From Segnochrobactrum spirostomi (GTDB lineage Bacteria; Pseudomonadota; Alphaproteobacteria; Rhizobiales; Segnochrobactraceae): a stretch of DNA of 64,000 bases. The stretch is taken from the NCBI RefSeq assembly GCF_009600605.1, contig NZ_VWNA01000001.1, positions 2,342,501-2,406,500 of the forward strand, in the 5' to 3' direction. The position numbers were made by a program, and so were the translations under genes. Shown one piece after another: positions 8,052 through 16,684 of the stretch (the first letter of the stretch is position 1; every line of letters begins with the position of its first letter). A model generated the notes under the pieces. That model did not search any database and was not told the DNA's origin. It worked only from the letters and a program-made list of their open reading frames with translations.

Positions 8052-8891
8052 GCCGACGAGGGCTGCCATCGAGGCGGAATGGTGCGGCGCGCGGAACGGG
8101 CGGCGGCTGGTCAGCCGGCCGTCGGCGAGCTCGCCCGCGACCGAGTGGATCATCGAGACTTCGAGGAGTTCGCGCGGCGCGAGCGGCGGCAGGATCGAGG
8201 GGAGCCTTTGGGCGAGCATCGACTTGCCGGACCCGGGCGGGCCGACGAAGAGGAGGTGGTGGCCGCCCGCTGCCGCGATCTCGAGGCCGCGCTTTGCGGT
8301 CTCCTGGCCTTTGACGTCGCGGAGGTCGGGGAGCGCGGCACCGGGCTCGCGCAATCGCGGTTCGGGCCGCGACAGCACTTGGGTGCCGCGGAAGTGATTG
8401 ACGAGGCCGATGAGGCTCACCGGCGCGAGGATCGGCACGTCCCGCCCCGCCCACGCCGCCTCGGGGCCGCTCGCGGCCGGGCAGATCAGCCCCTTGCCGA
8501 GTGCGTTCGCGCCCATCGCCGCGGGCAGGGCGCCGGCGACCGGAGCGATCGTGCCGTCGAGCGCGAGTTCCCCCACCACGACCCAGTCGGCGAGGGCGGC
8601 CGCGGGAACGACCCCCATCGCGGCCATCAGCCCGAGGGCGATCGGCAGGTCGTAGTGGCTGCCTTCCTTGGGCAGGTCGGCGGGGGCAAGATTGACGGTG
8701 ATGCGCTTCGCCGGCAGCGACAGGCCCGAAGCGACGAGGGCGGCGCGGACCCGCTCGCGGCTCTCGCCGACCGCCTTGTCGGCGAGGCCGACGATGGTGA
8801 AGGCGACGGTGCCCGAGGCGACCTGCACCTGCACGTCCACCGGCACGCATTCGATGCCCTGAAAGGCGACCGTGGTGACGTGGCTGACCAT
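8037..8891 (-). pseudogene. YifB/ComM-family Mg-chelatase-like AAA+ ATPase, truncated by insertion
   Basis: The N-terminal 280 residues are intact: a LonC-like region (MVSHVTTVAFQGIE..., AKRITVNLAPADLPKEGSHYDLPIA) and Walker A GPPGSGKS at residues 217-224. The family normally continues for a further 220 or so residues with Walker B (LFLDELPEF) and the sensor regions. Here homology stops after HHSASMAALVG and four foreign residues lead to a stop. The last host codon ends at 8052. ComM-type proteins are helicases that help branch migration during natural transformation, and the lost half is essential for ATP hydrolysis, so the fragment should be inactive. The start at 8891 fits the conserved N-terminus of the family. 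The other half of the gene should lie on the far side of the inserted element, outside this window. Confidence 0.85.
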
Positions 8892-8996
8892 CCGCGCTTC
8901 CCCCGACGGCGAACAGGCTGCGACCTTCTGGGAGCACCCATCAAGGAATCTCCAAAGTCGCACCGAGACGCTAGCGCACGGCGGGCGTGCAGGCAA

Positions 8997-9011
8997 GAAC
9001 ATTGTAAGAAC
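8997..9011 (-). promoter_or_regulatory. LexA (SOS) box of the alphaproteobacterial type
   Basis: On the plus strand the site reads GAAC-N7-GAAC, which on the minus strand is GTTC-N7-GTTC, a perfect match to the alphaproteobacterial LexA consensus. It lies 106 bases upstream of the yifB/comM start and 195 bases upstream of fdxA on the other strand. comM has been listed as a member of alphaproteobacterial LexA regulons, so yifB/comM is the likelier target. Confidence 0.65.
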
Positions 9012-9205
9012 ATCGCCGCGTCGCGTGGGCACCGCGGCGCGCGACGAGACGAGGCGCCGGGCGGATTTTCGCGGGTCGTCGCCCTTGCACGACGCCCGGT
9101 TCCGCGTTAACTCCCACGGCCGAACCGTTGGACGCGGCGGCACCCTCCCGTGCCGTCCTCATGGCGCAAGACGCCTGCGCGGCCTCCGCCGCGGAAGGAA
9201 CCGGA

Positions 9206-9541
9206 ATGCCCTACGTCGTCACCGAGAACTGCATCAAGTGCAAGTACACGGATTGCGTCGAGGTGTGCCCCGTCGATTGCTTCTATGAAGGCGAGAACAT
9301 GCTCGTCATTCATCCCGACGAGTGCATCGATTGCGGCGTGTGCGAGCCCGAATGCCCGGCGGAGGCGATCAAGCCGGACACCGAGAGCGGCCTTGAGAGC
9401 TGGCTCCAGCTCAACGCCGAATATGCCGCCGTGTGGCCGAACATCACGGTGAAGCGCGAGGCTCCGACCGACGCCAAGGATTGGGACGGTAAGGCGGGCA
9501 AGCTCGCCCTGCTGTCGCCCGAGCCCGGCAAGGGCGACTGA
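9206..9541 (+). CDS. fdxA: 7Fe ferredoxin (3Fe-4S/4Fe-4S), FdxA type
   Basis: A 111-residue ferredoxin of the usual FdxA length. The N-terminal half has the cluster-binding pattern [18 protein letters not shown] followed by [12 protein letters not shown], the arrangement that holds one 3Fe-4S and one 4Fe-4S cluster. A C-terminal extension of about 50 residues ([17 protein letters not shown]) is also conserved in the family. The start MPYVV is supported by GGAAGGAA just upstream and by the conserved N-terminus of homologues. It is a soluble cytoplasmic electron carrier. It is divergent from the truncated yifB/comM. Confidence 0.93.
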   Translation: MPYVVTENCIKCKYTDCVEVCPVDCFYEGENMLVIHPDECIDCGVCEPECPAEAIKPDTESGLESWLQLNAEYAAVWPNITVKREAPTDAKDWDGKAGKLALLSPEPGKGD

Positions 9542-9580
9542 CCGCCCTCCGCGGTTCCGCGTCGCCTGGTTTCCTGGGCT

Positions 9581-10303
9581 CTATTCCCGCCGCAGGATGC
9601 GGTCGACGAGAAGGTCGCTCCACAGCGTCGAGCGGTAGGACCCCTTGAGCGCGGCCGGATCGTAGCCGCCGCCCTCCACCCATTCGATCAGCGATTGGCC
9701 CTTTGCGGCGCCGTCGTCCCGGTAGGCTTCGAGGAAGGCGTCGAGCACGCCGGTCTTCGAGCTCGGCACGTGGCCGTAGCGCAGCGAGAGCTGGCCGAGC
9801 GCCTCCTCGACCGGGCGTCCCGCGGCGAGGATCAGATAGAGCGCGGAGGCGAGCCCCGCCCGATCCGAGCCGGACTTGCAATGGACCAAAGCCGGGTACT
9901 CGATCGTCTCGAAGAGACGGGCGGCGGCGCGCACCATCTCCGCCGTCGGTGGGCTGCGCGACCACAGCGGCAGGGTCACCAGCGTCAGTCCATGACGCTC
10001 GCACGCCTCGCGCTCGAGGGCGAAGCCGCCGAGCTCGCGGTCGCCCCGCAGCCACACCACGGTGCGGATGCCCTGCCGGGCCGCCCAGGCGATGTCGGCG
10101 GGGGAGGGCTGCGACGACCGCCACAGCCGCGCGTCGACCTGGTGGCGGTTGCGGTAGAACAGCCGGGCGAGGCCTACATCCGTCACGTAGAGGTGCCACC
10201 ATGCGGCGAGCCGGCGCGGCAACCCGTCGATCGGCCGCGCGCTCCTGTGGCGCAGCCGGTCGCGGTGGCGTTCGCGCCCCTCGGCAGTGCGGAAGAACTT
10301 CAC
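9581..10303 (-). CDS. Tyrosine/dual-specificity phosphatase family protein
   Basis: The 240-residue product carries the cysteine phosphatase signature HCKSGSDRAG (C-x5-R), with an upstream helix motif ARLWRSSQPSPADIAWAARQGIRTV that is typical of DSP-PTPase proteins. The GTG start at 10303 is preferred because residues before it (rich in Arg, Ala and Pro) look non-coding and an AAAGAAGA element lies about 12 bases upstream; a longer form reaching 10453 is possible. The family removes phosphate from proteins, lipids or nucleotides, and the substrate here is unknown. It is convergent with fdxA and divergent from the EF-G-like gene. Confidence 0.8.
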   Translation of the reverse strand: MKFFRTAEGRERHRDRLRHRSARPIDGLPRRLAAWWHLYVTDVGLARLFYRNRHQVDARLWRSSQPSPADIAWAARQGIRTVVWLRGDRELGGFALEREACERHGLTLVTLPLWSRSPPTAEMVRAAARLFETIEYPALVHCKSGSDRAGLASALYLILAAGRPVEEALGQLSLRYGHVPSSKTGVLDAFLEAYRDDGAAKGQSLIEWVEGGGYDPAALKGSYRSTLWSDLLVDRILRRE

Positions 10304-10582
10304 GGACGACGTCTTCTTTCGCGGGGCCCGACGCGGGCCGCAGGGGCGCCTACATCGCCGATCGGGCGGGCCGGCGCAAGACCTCGCGGCCGTCCCGCGT
10401 AACCGTCCGCGGCGGCTGGCCGATCGGTCGGCAGCGTCGCTGCGCTCGGTCATTTGACGCTCTCGCGCAATGGTATGTTACGGCGACCTGCGTACCCTTT
10501 CCGAATCTTGCGCATGGGCGCTTGCGCCCGTGCGCCGGCGCTGCGACGATGCGCCATCAAGGGCAACGCACGGAGGTCCGAG

Positions 10583-12640
10583 ATGGCGATCGAGGATCGT
10601 CTATACGGGGAAGACCAAGACGTTAGCGCCCCGACCCCGCGCTTCGCCGAGCCCCGGCTGATCGCGATCGTGGGGCCGTACGGCAGCGGCAAGTCCACCT
10701 TGGTCGAGGCGATCCTGGCGCGCACCGACGCGGCGCGGGAGGCCGAGGCAACGCCGGGCAAAGCGCCCACCATGAGTGTCGCCGCGCGCTTCGTGCCGGC
10801 AACCTTCATGCGCGACCGCTACGTCTTCGTCGATTGCCCGGGCTCGGTCGAGTTCCGCTGCGAGGCGGACGGGGTGCTCGCCGCGGCGGACCTCGCGGTC
10901 GTCGTGTGCGAGGCCGATCCGCGCAAGCTGCCGGCGTTGCAGATCATCCTCAAGGACCTCGAAGAGCGCGGCATTCCCCGTGTCCTCTTCCTCAACAAGA
11001 TCGATCGCCTGGAGGCCCGCGTCCGCGAGACGCTCGAGACGCTCCAGAGCGCGAGCCGGACGCCGCTCGTGCTGCGGCAGATCCCGATCTGGCGCGACGG
11101 CATCGCGACCGGCTTCATCGATCTCGCCCTCGAACGGGCGTTCATCTACCGCGAGCACGCGGCGAGCCGGGTGATGTCGATCCCCGACGAGGCCCGCGCC
11201 CGCGAGGTCGAGGCGCGCTTCGAGATGCTGGAGCGGGTCGCCGATTATGACGACGCGCTGATGGAGGAGCTGCTGTCCGATATCGAGCCGCCGCGCGATC
11301 GGGTGTTCGACGATCTCGCCCGGGAAATGCGCGAGGGCCTCATCTGCCCGGTGTTCCTCGGCGCGGCCCAGCGCGGCAACGGCGTGTTCCGTCTCTTGAA
11401 GGCGCTGCGCCACGAAAGCCCCGGGGTCGCCGAGACGCGGACCCGGCTCGGGCTCGGCAGCGACCAGAAGACGGTCGTGCAGGTGATGAAGACGCTGCAC
11501 TCGTCCCATATCGGCAAGCTCTCCCTCGCCCGGGTGCTCAGCGGCGGGGTGACCGAGACGCAGCCGCTCCAGACCTGCGACGGCCGCGCCGTGAAACCCG
11601 CGGGGCTCTACGATCTCGTCGGTGAGGAGGCGGTGAAGCGCGGGCCGGCGGGGCCGGGCGAGGTGGTGGCGCTCGCCAAGCTCGACGGGGTCGCGACCGG
11701 CACCACCCTGGGCAGCCGCGGTGGCCGCGTCTTCAGCCTCGTCGATCTCGCCGTCCCGCCGCCGGTGCTGGCGTTCGCGGTGGCGCCGGCCGAGCGCAAG
11801 GACGAGGTCAAGCTGACGGCCGCGCTCGGCAAGCTCGCCGAGGAGGACCACGGCCTCTCCGTCGAGGCGGACGCCGTGACCGGCGAAACGCGCCTGTGCG
11901 GCCAGGGTGAGATCCACCTGCGCACCGCCCTGGAGCGGCTCGCCGTCAAGTTCGGCCTCGCGGTCAGCCAGCGCCCGCCCCGGGTGCCCTATCGCGAGAC
12001 GATCCGGTCTTCCGCGCGGGCCCACGGCCGCCACAAGAAGCAGTCCGGCGGCCACGGCCAGTTCGGCGACGTGACCTTGGAGTTCACCCCCTTGCCGCGC
12101 GGCGAGGGCTTCCGCTTCGCGAGCCGGATCGCCGGCGGGGTCGTGCCGAAGGCGTTCATCCCGGCCATCGAGGCAGGGGTGCGCGACAGCCTCGGCGAGG
12201 GACCGCTCGGCTTCCCCGTGACCGATCTCGCCGTCACCCTCGTCGACGGCGCCGCCCATGCGGTCGACTCGTCCGAACAGGCCTTCCGCGCCGCCGCCCA
12301 TCTCGCGATGCGGGAGGGCCTCGTGGCGGCGGGGCCGCTCCTGCTCGAGCCGATGCTCGCGATGACGCTCCATTGCCCGAGCGAGGCGACGGCGCGCATC
12401 AACGCGGTGCTCGCCGCGCGGCGCGGCCAGATCACCGGCTTCGAGCCACGCGCCGGCTGGCCCGGCTGGGATTGCATCACCGCCCTGATGCCCGAGGCGG
12501 AGATCCGCGACCTGATCGTCGAGATCCGCTCCGCGACCGCCGGCGTCGGCGATTTCCGCGTCAAGTTCGACCATCTCGCCCCGCTCGAAGGCCGCCTCGC
12601 CGAGGAGGTCGTGGATCGCCGCCGACGGGACGCCGCGTGA
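10583..12640 (+). CDS. Elongation factor G-like GTPase (divergent EF-G paralogue)
   Basis: A 685-residue translational GTPase. Domain I has a P-loop GPYGSGKSTL in place of the usual AHIDxGKTT, the G3 motif DCPGSVEF and the G4 motif NKID. Domains II-V follow, with RHGRHKKQSGGHGQFGDV-like sequence (AHGRHKKQSGGHGQFGD) in domain IV and the C-terminal EF-G fold ending near GDFRVKFDHLAPLEGR. The switch region is shorter than in canonical EF-G. This matches the EF-G-like subgroup found beside a normal fusA in many alphaproteobacteria; its cellular role is not settled. It is not in a str operon. The start at 10583 has CGGAGGTCC upstream. Confidence 0.88.
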   Translation: MAIEDRLYGEDQDVSAPTPRFAEPRLIAIVGPYGSGKSTLVEAILARTDAAREAEATPGKAPTMSVAARFVPATFMRDRYVFVDCPGSVEFRCEADGVLAAADLAVVVCEADPRKLPALQIILKDLEERGIPRVLFLNKIDRLEARVRETLETLQSASRTPLVLRQIPIWRDGIATGFIDLALERAFIYREHAASRVMSIPDEARAREVEARFEMLERVADYDDALMEELLSDIEPPRDRVFDDLAREMREGLICPVFLGAAQRGNGVFRLLKALRHESPGVAETRTRLGLGSDQKTVVQVMKTLHSSHIGKLSLARVLSGGVTETQPLQTCDGRAVKPAGLYDLVGEEAVKRGPAGPGEVVALAKLDGVATGTTLGSRGGRVFSLVDLAVPPPVLAFAVAPAERKDEVKLTAALGKLAEEDHGLSVEADAVTGETRLCGQGEIHLRTALERLAVKFGLAVSQRPPRVPYRETIRSSARAHGRHKKQSGGHGQFGDVTLEFTPLPRGEGFRFASRIAGGVVPKAFIPAIEAGVRDSLGEGPLGFPVTDLAVTLVDGAAHAVDSSEQAFRAAAHLAMREGLVAAGPLLLEPMLAMTLHCPSEATARINAVLAARRGQITGFEPRAGWPGWDCITALMPEAEIRDLIVEIRSATAGVGDFRVKFDHLAPLEGRLAEEVVDRRRRDAA

Positions 12641-12849
12641 GGGGAGCCCAGCGCCTCGACCGACCCTCTCCGCTCCGAAATATTTCGTGATTTGCGTGTA
12701 ATCCAGGCACTGCGGCCTACGTAGAACAAGCAGAGCCGGGGGCTTTTGAGGCGGCGTAACGACGGGCGACCGAAAGGAGACCTGGGCGGTGCGTGCGTCG
12801 ATCGGCCGAGGGCGTCATTCGACAGGCGCCGGCCGGTGGAGCGTGAACG

Positions 12850-13865
12850 ATGTTGATCAGGCAGCGCAGGCGCTGGGAGATCGCCGAGAGCGAGGCGACC
12901 CCGGAGCACATCTTTCTCGGGCGGCGGCGGTTTCTCGCCGGCGCGGCGGCCCTCGGGGCGGCCTCCGTCGGCAGCATCGCGGGGGTGTCCGTCCGGCCGC
13001 GGCGGAAGGGTTCTTCGGATTGTTCGGCGGCAAGAAGGATCAGACGCCGGCCGCCCCGGACCCGACCGCCGACCTCTATCCGGCCAAGCGCGACGACGCC
13101 TACAAGCTCGACCGCGCGATCACGCCCGAAGACGTCACCTCGACCTACAACAATTTCTACGAGTTCGGCACCTCGAAGCGGGTGTTCGACGAAGCGCAGG
13201 CGCTGCCGATCCGGCCGTGGACAATCAAGTTCGACGGCATGGTGGAGAGCGAGCGGACCGTCGACATCGACACCCTGATCCGGGCGATGCCGCTCGAGGA
13301 GCGGCTCTACCGGCACCGCTGCGTCGAGGCGTGGTCGATGGCCGTGCCGTGGACCGGTTTTCCGCTCGCTGCCCTCGTCGCCTATGGGAAGCCGCTGTCG
13401 GGTGCGAAATATGTGCGCTTCGAGACCTTCATGGACCCGAACGTCGCGCCCGGTCAGAACGAGGCCTGGTATCCCTGGCCCTATGTCGAGGGCCTGACGA
13501 TGGCCGAGGCGAACAACGAACTCGCCTTCATGGTCACCGGCATCTACGGCAAGCCGCTTCTGAAGCAGTTCGGCGCGCCGCTCCGCCTAGCGGTGCCGTG
13601 GAAATACGGTTTCAAGTCGGTCAAGTCGATCGTGCGGGTCTCGTTCACCGACACCCAGCCGAAAACCTTCTGGGAAAGCCTGCAATCGTCGGAATACGGG
13701 TTCTGGGCGAACGTGAACCCGGACGTGCCGCATCCGCGCTGGAGCCAGGCGACCGAGGAGGTGCTCGGCACCGGCGAGCGCAAGCCGACGCTGCTCTATA
13801 ACGGCTACGAGCCCGAGGTCGCCGACCTCTACAAGGGCCTTCAGAACGAGCGGCTGTTCATGTGA
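12850..13865 (+). pseudogene. msrP: MsrP (YedY) methionine-sulfoxide reductase, molybdopterin subunit, frameshifted
   Basis: The product is the periplasmic molybdenum-cofactor subunit that repairs oxidised methionine in exported proteins. The N-terminus (MLIRQRRRWEIAESEATPEHIF) with a twin-arginine signal (GRRRFLAGAAALGAAS) is read in one frame. From about 12985 the rest is read in another: PAAAEGFFGLFGG, NNFYEFGTSK, then YRHRCVEAWSMAVPWTGF with the molybdenum-ligand cysteine. Adding one G to the run of five at 12981-12985 joins the two frames perfectly, so the break is either a one-base slippage mutation or a sequencing error. Apart from that the gene is full length. The usual membrane partner gene msrQ is not adjacent; the next gene is a brnT remnant. 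Confidence 0.85.
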
Positions 13866-13925
13866 GGAGTGGGGGCGCACTGCTGCCCTTGCTCTCGCTC
13901 GGTTTCATCCTGATATTGTATGTGG

Positions 13926-14192
13926 ATGAAATTCGAATGGGACGCGGCCAAAGCGGAGATCAATCTCAGGAAGCACCGCGTAAGCTTCGAGATCGCCGTT
14001 CGCATTGGTAGAGCAGGATCTCATCGAGAACGGCGAATATCGCTGGCGGACCTTGGGGCTCGTTGACGGCCGCCTGCTTTTGCTGGTGGCGCACACGGTT
14101 CGGGATGACGAGGACGGCGTCGAAATCGTGCGCATCATATCCGCGCGGAGCCGAGGGAGCGGAGGCGCTATGCGCAGAACCGTCAGATATGA
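13926..14192 (+). pseudogene. brnT: BrnT-type toxin, broken by indels
   Basis: BrnT is a small RNase toxin of the RelE fold. The N-terminus MKFEWDAAKAEINLRKHRVS is clear, but the frame then fails near 14000. The middle (EYRWRTLGLVDGRLLLLVAH, VEIVRIISAR) is in another frame, and the last part (RERRRYAQNRQI, stop at 14190-14192) is back in the first. The segment expected between FEIAVR and VEQDL (a conserved 'F-DP' stretch) is also missing, pointing to a real deletion. The end overlaps the antitoxin start by 23 bases, the normal layout of the pair. An ATG at 13920 is an alternative start. Confidence 0.75.
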
Positions 14193-14484
14193 GGTCGACC
14201 TCAACGCTCTGCCGCCGCTGACCGGCGAACAGCGGGCGGAGATCGATGCGCTCTCCCGTCTGCCCGACGCTGACATCGACCGCAGCGACATTCCGGCGCT
14301 GGACGACGCCTTTTGGAAGAACGCCGTCCGCAACCCGTTCCACAAGCCCGCTCAGATTGCGGCCACGCTCCTTTTGGACAGCGATGTCCTCGATTGGCTC
14401 GAAGGGAAGGGTGGAGGCACCGAAGAGCGCATCAACGCGATCCTGCGGCGCGCCATGCTCGCCGATCGAGACCATCGGGCCTGA
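14170..14484 (+). CDS. brnA: BrnA-type antitoxin
   Basis: A 104-residue antitoxin with the family pattern MRRTVRYEVDLNALPPLT, then a middle segment DIDRSDIPALDDAFWKNAVRNPF, and a C-terminal ribbon-helix-helix (LLDSDVLDWLEGKGGGTEERINAILRRAM written in two blocks of the fold). BrnA proteins bind BrnT and repress their own promoter through the ribbon-helix-helix. The gene is intact while its toxin is broken, so it may persist only as a DNA-binding protein or as protection against related toxins. The ATG at 14170 lies within the 3' end of the brnT remnant. Confidence 0.8.
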   Translation: MRRTVRYEVDLNALPPLTGEQRAEIDALSRLPDADIDRSDIPALDDAFWKNAVRNPFHKPAQIAATLLLDSDVLDWLEGKGGGTEERINAILRRAMLADRDHRA

Positions 14485-14940
14485 GACCACGCCCGCGGAC
14501 GCTTGCGGAAAACCCTACGGCTTTACGTGAAGAGTCTCTCTCCCGCTGCCTATCAGTAGTGCTCCCCGGGCTTGACCCGGGGATCCAGGGCCTCGGGCGC
14601 AGCGCCAGCCGCCCAGGGATCCCCGCCACAAGGGCGGGGATGACGACGGGGTGCGGAGTGACCGCCCCCACGCCGCCTCCTACGCCCCAGGCCCCCCACT
14701 GCGCGGGGAAACAACGACCGGGAGCCGCTGCCTCTCGCCGGCCACCCCTCGCGCCGTGAACCCTGTCGGAGCGAAGCGCCGGGCGAACGCGTCTTCCCCT
14801 CGACACGTCCGTCGTCATAATGTCATCGACGGACGCCAAATCATGAAGCAGACGTGCATTCGGGAGCCTCCAGCCCGGATGCGCGGTACGCTCGATTTGC
14901 GTGCAGCCATCCGGATCGCTCTCCGACATCAGGTCGCGTC
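14485..14940. other. Intergenic region with one dispersed repeat
   Basis: About 450 bases without a credible gene. The left third holds the inverted-repeat element at 14561-14647; the rest should contain the promoter of the NitT/TauT-type transporter operon, but I see no strong promoter match. Confidence 0.5.
14561..14647. repeat. Dispersed inverted-repeat element, family C
   Basis: Two small hairpins (CCCCGGGCTTGACCCGGGG and CCCCGCCACAAGGGCGGGG) enclose a longer pairing of CCCAGG/CCAGGG segments. Related copies are at 47205-47289 and, as the second hairpin extended, at 54035-54085. The element is non-coding and sits between genes, as REP-like elements do. Confidence 0.7.
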
Positions 14941-16674
14941 ATGGCCGAAAGTTATTCGTCGCCGTCGCTCTTTCGGCCGCGCTACATCCCGAATCTCTGG
15001 GATGCCGTCGCGTTTCTCCTCGTCTTCGGCACCCTGATCCTGTTCTCGCACGGCGCGGAGCAGACCTTCGTGCCGCTGTCTGCGATCGAGCGCATGCCGC
15101 TGTCGCTCGATCCGTCGCACCTGCCGGAATATGCGCTGCGCACCGTGCTGCGCATGGTCGTGGCGATCGTCGCCTCGCTCGTCTTCACGCTGATCTACGC
15201 AACGATCGCGGCGAAGAGCCGGCGCGCCGAAATGGTGCTGATCCCGTTCCTCGACATCCTGCAATCCGTCCCCGTGCTCGGCTTCCTGTCGTTCACCGTG
15301 GTCGGCTTCATGAACATGTTCCCCGGCAAGGTGATCGGCGTCGAGCTCGCCTCGGTGTTCGCGATCTTCACGAGCCAGGCGTGGAACATGACGTTCTCGT
15401 TCTACCAGTCGCTGAAGACGGTGCCGCGCGATCTCGACGAGGCCTCGCGCGCCTTCCGCCTATCGTCCTGGCAGAAATTCTGGCGCCTCGAGGTGCCGTT
15501 CTCGATGCCCGGCCTCATCTGGAACACGATGATGTCGATGTCCGGCGGCTGGTTCTTCGTTGTCGCCTCCGAGGCCATCTCGGTCGGAAACGACACCTAC
15601 ACGCTGCCCGGCATCGGCTCCTACGTGTCGCTCGCCATCGCCCAGAGCAACCTGCCGGCGGTGGTGTGGGCTCTCGGCGCGATGACCGTGATCATCCTGC
15701 TCTATGACCAGATCCTGTTCCGCCCGCTGGTGGCGTGGAGCGAGAAGTTCCGCTTCGAGCAGTCGCCGAGCGGGAACGTTCCCCATTCCTGGCTGCTCGA
15801 CGTCGTCCAGCGCACCCGGATCTTCCAGATCGCGCTGCGTCCGCTCGGCCTCGGCATCCGCTGGCTGGCGAGCCGCCGCTTCTCGGTGCCGACGCCCCAG
15901 GTCCCGACGCTGCCGAAGCTGTGGAACAGCAAGGCGGTGGACGGTGTCTGGCTGGTCCTCATCGCCGCCGGCTGCGTCTACGCGGCGTGGCAGATCGTCT
16001 CCTTTGTCGCGACGGAGCTCCATTGGAGCGATGTCTGGCTCGCCCTGTTCTACGGCCTGTTGACGCTCATCCGCGTCGCCGTCCTCGTCGCCATCGCCTC
16101 GGTGATCTGGGTGCCGATCGGGGTGTGGATCGGGCTCCGGCCGAAGGTCGCCGAGCGCATTCAGCCGCTCGCGCAGTTCCTCGCCGCCTTCCCGGCCAAC
16201 ATCGCCTTCCCGTTCTTCGTCGTCGCCATCGTGCACTTCGACCTCAACCCGGACATCTGGCTGAGCCCGCTGATGATCCTGGGGACGCAGTGGTACATCC
16301 TGTTCAACGTGATCGCCGGGGCGAGCGCCTATCCGACCGACCTCAAGGAGGCGGCGTCGAGCTTCCACGTCGGCGGCTGGAGTTGGTGGCGCAAGGTCAT
16401 TCTGCCGGGCGTGTTCCCCTATTACGTGACCGGTGCGCTCACCGCGACGGGTGGTTCCTGGAACGCGGCGATCGTGGCCGAGGTCGCGAGCTGGGGTAAG
16501 GACCAGCTTCAGGCCCACGGCCTCGGCGCCTACATCGCCGATGCGACGAGCGCCGGCGATTATCCGCGGATCGTGCTCGGTATCGCCGTGATGTCGCTCT
16601 ACGTGATCCTCTTCAATCGGGCGCTCTGGCACCCGATGTTCACCTTCGCCGCCCGCCGCCTGCGCTTCGACTGA
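14941..16674 (+). CDS. NitT/TauT-type ABC transporter, fused double permease
   Basis: A 577-residue membrane protein holding two binding-protein-dependent permease domains in one chain. Each has its own EAA cytoplasmic loop for ATPase contact: LDEASRAFRLSSWQKFWRLEVPF-type sequence near residue 165 and LKEAASSFHVGGWSWWRKVILPG-type near 480. A hydrophilic linker (about residues 275-335) joins them. The ATG at 14941 begins MAESYSSPSLFRPRYIPN, and the residues before it look non-coding. The ATPase gene follows 10 bases later. No substrate-binding protein is adjacent. This fused form is known for transporters annotated as nitrate/sulfonate/bicarbonate systems, but the true substrate is unknown. 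Confidence 0.88.
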   Translation: MAESYSSPSLFRPRYIPNLWDAVAFLLVFGTLILFSHGAEQTFVPLSAIERMPLSLDPSHLPEYALRTVLRMVVAIVASLVFTLIYATIAAKSRRAEMVLIPFLDILQSVPVLGFLSFTVVGFMNMFPGKVIGVELASVFAIFTSQAWNMTFSFYQSLKTVPRDLDEASRAFRLSSWQKFWRLEVPFSMPGLIWNTMMSMSGGWFFVVASEAISVGNDTYTLPGIGSYVSLAIAQSNLPAVVWALGAMTVIILLYDQILFRPLVAWSEKFRFEQSPSGNVPHSWLLDVVQRTRIFQIALRPLGLGIRWLASRRFSVPTPQVPTLPKLWNSKAVDGVWLVLIAAGCVYAAWQIVSFVATELHWSDVWLALFYGLLTLIRVAVLVAIASVIWVPIGVWIGLRPKVAERIQPLAQFLAAFPANIAFPFFVVAIVHFDLNPDIWLSPLMILGTQWYILFNVIAGASAYPTDLKEAASSFHVGGWSWWRKVILPGVFPYYVTGALTATGGSWNAAIVAEVASWGKDQLQAHGLGAYIADATSAGDYPRIVLGIAVMSLYVILFNRALWHPMFTFAARRLRFD

Positions 16675-16684
16675 GGACGCCTCC

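Noticed and set aside
10601-12574. Very long open frames on the opposite strand of genuine genes (also around 19153-21495, 48233-50071 and 50737-53499)
   Set aside because: They are a by-product of high G/C at third codon positions. Their sequences are Arg/Ala/Gly-rich without family motifs, and the overlapping genes are well-conserved enzymes.
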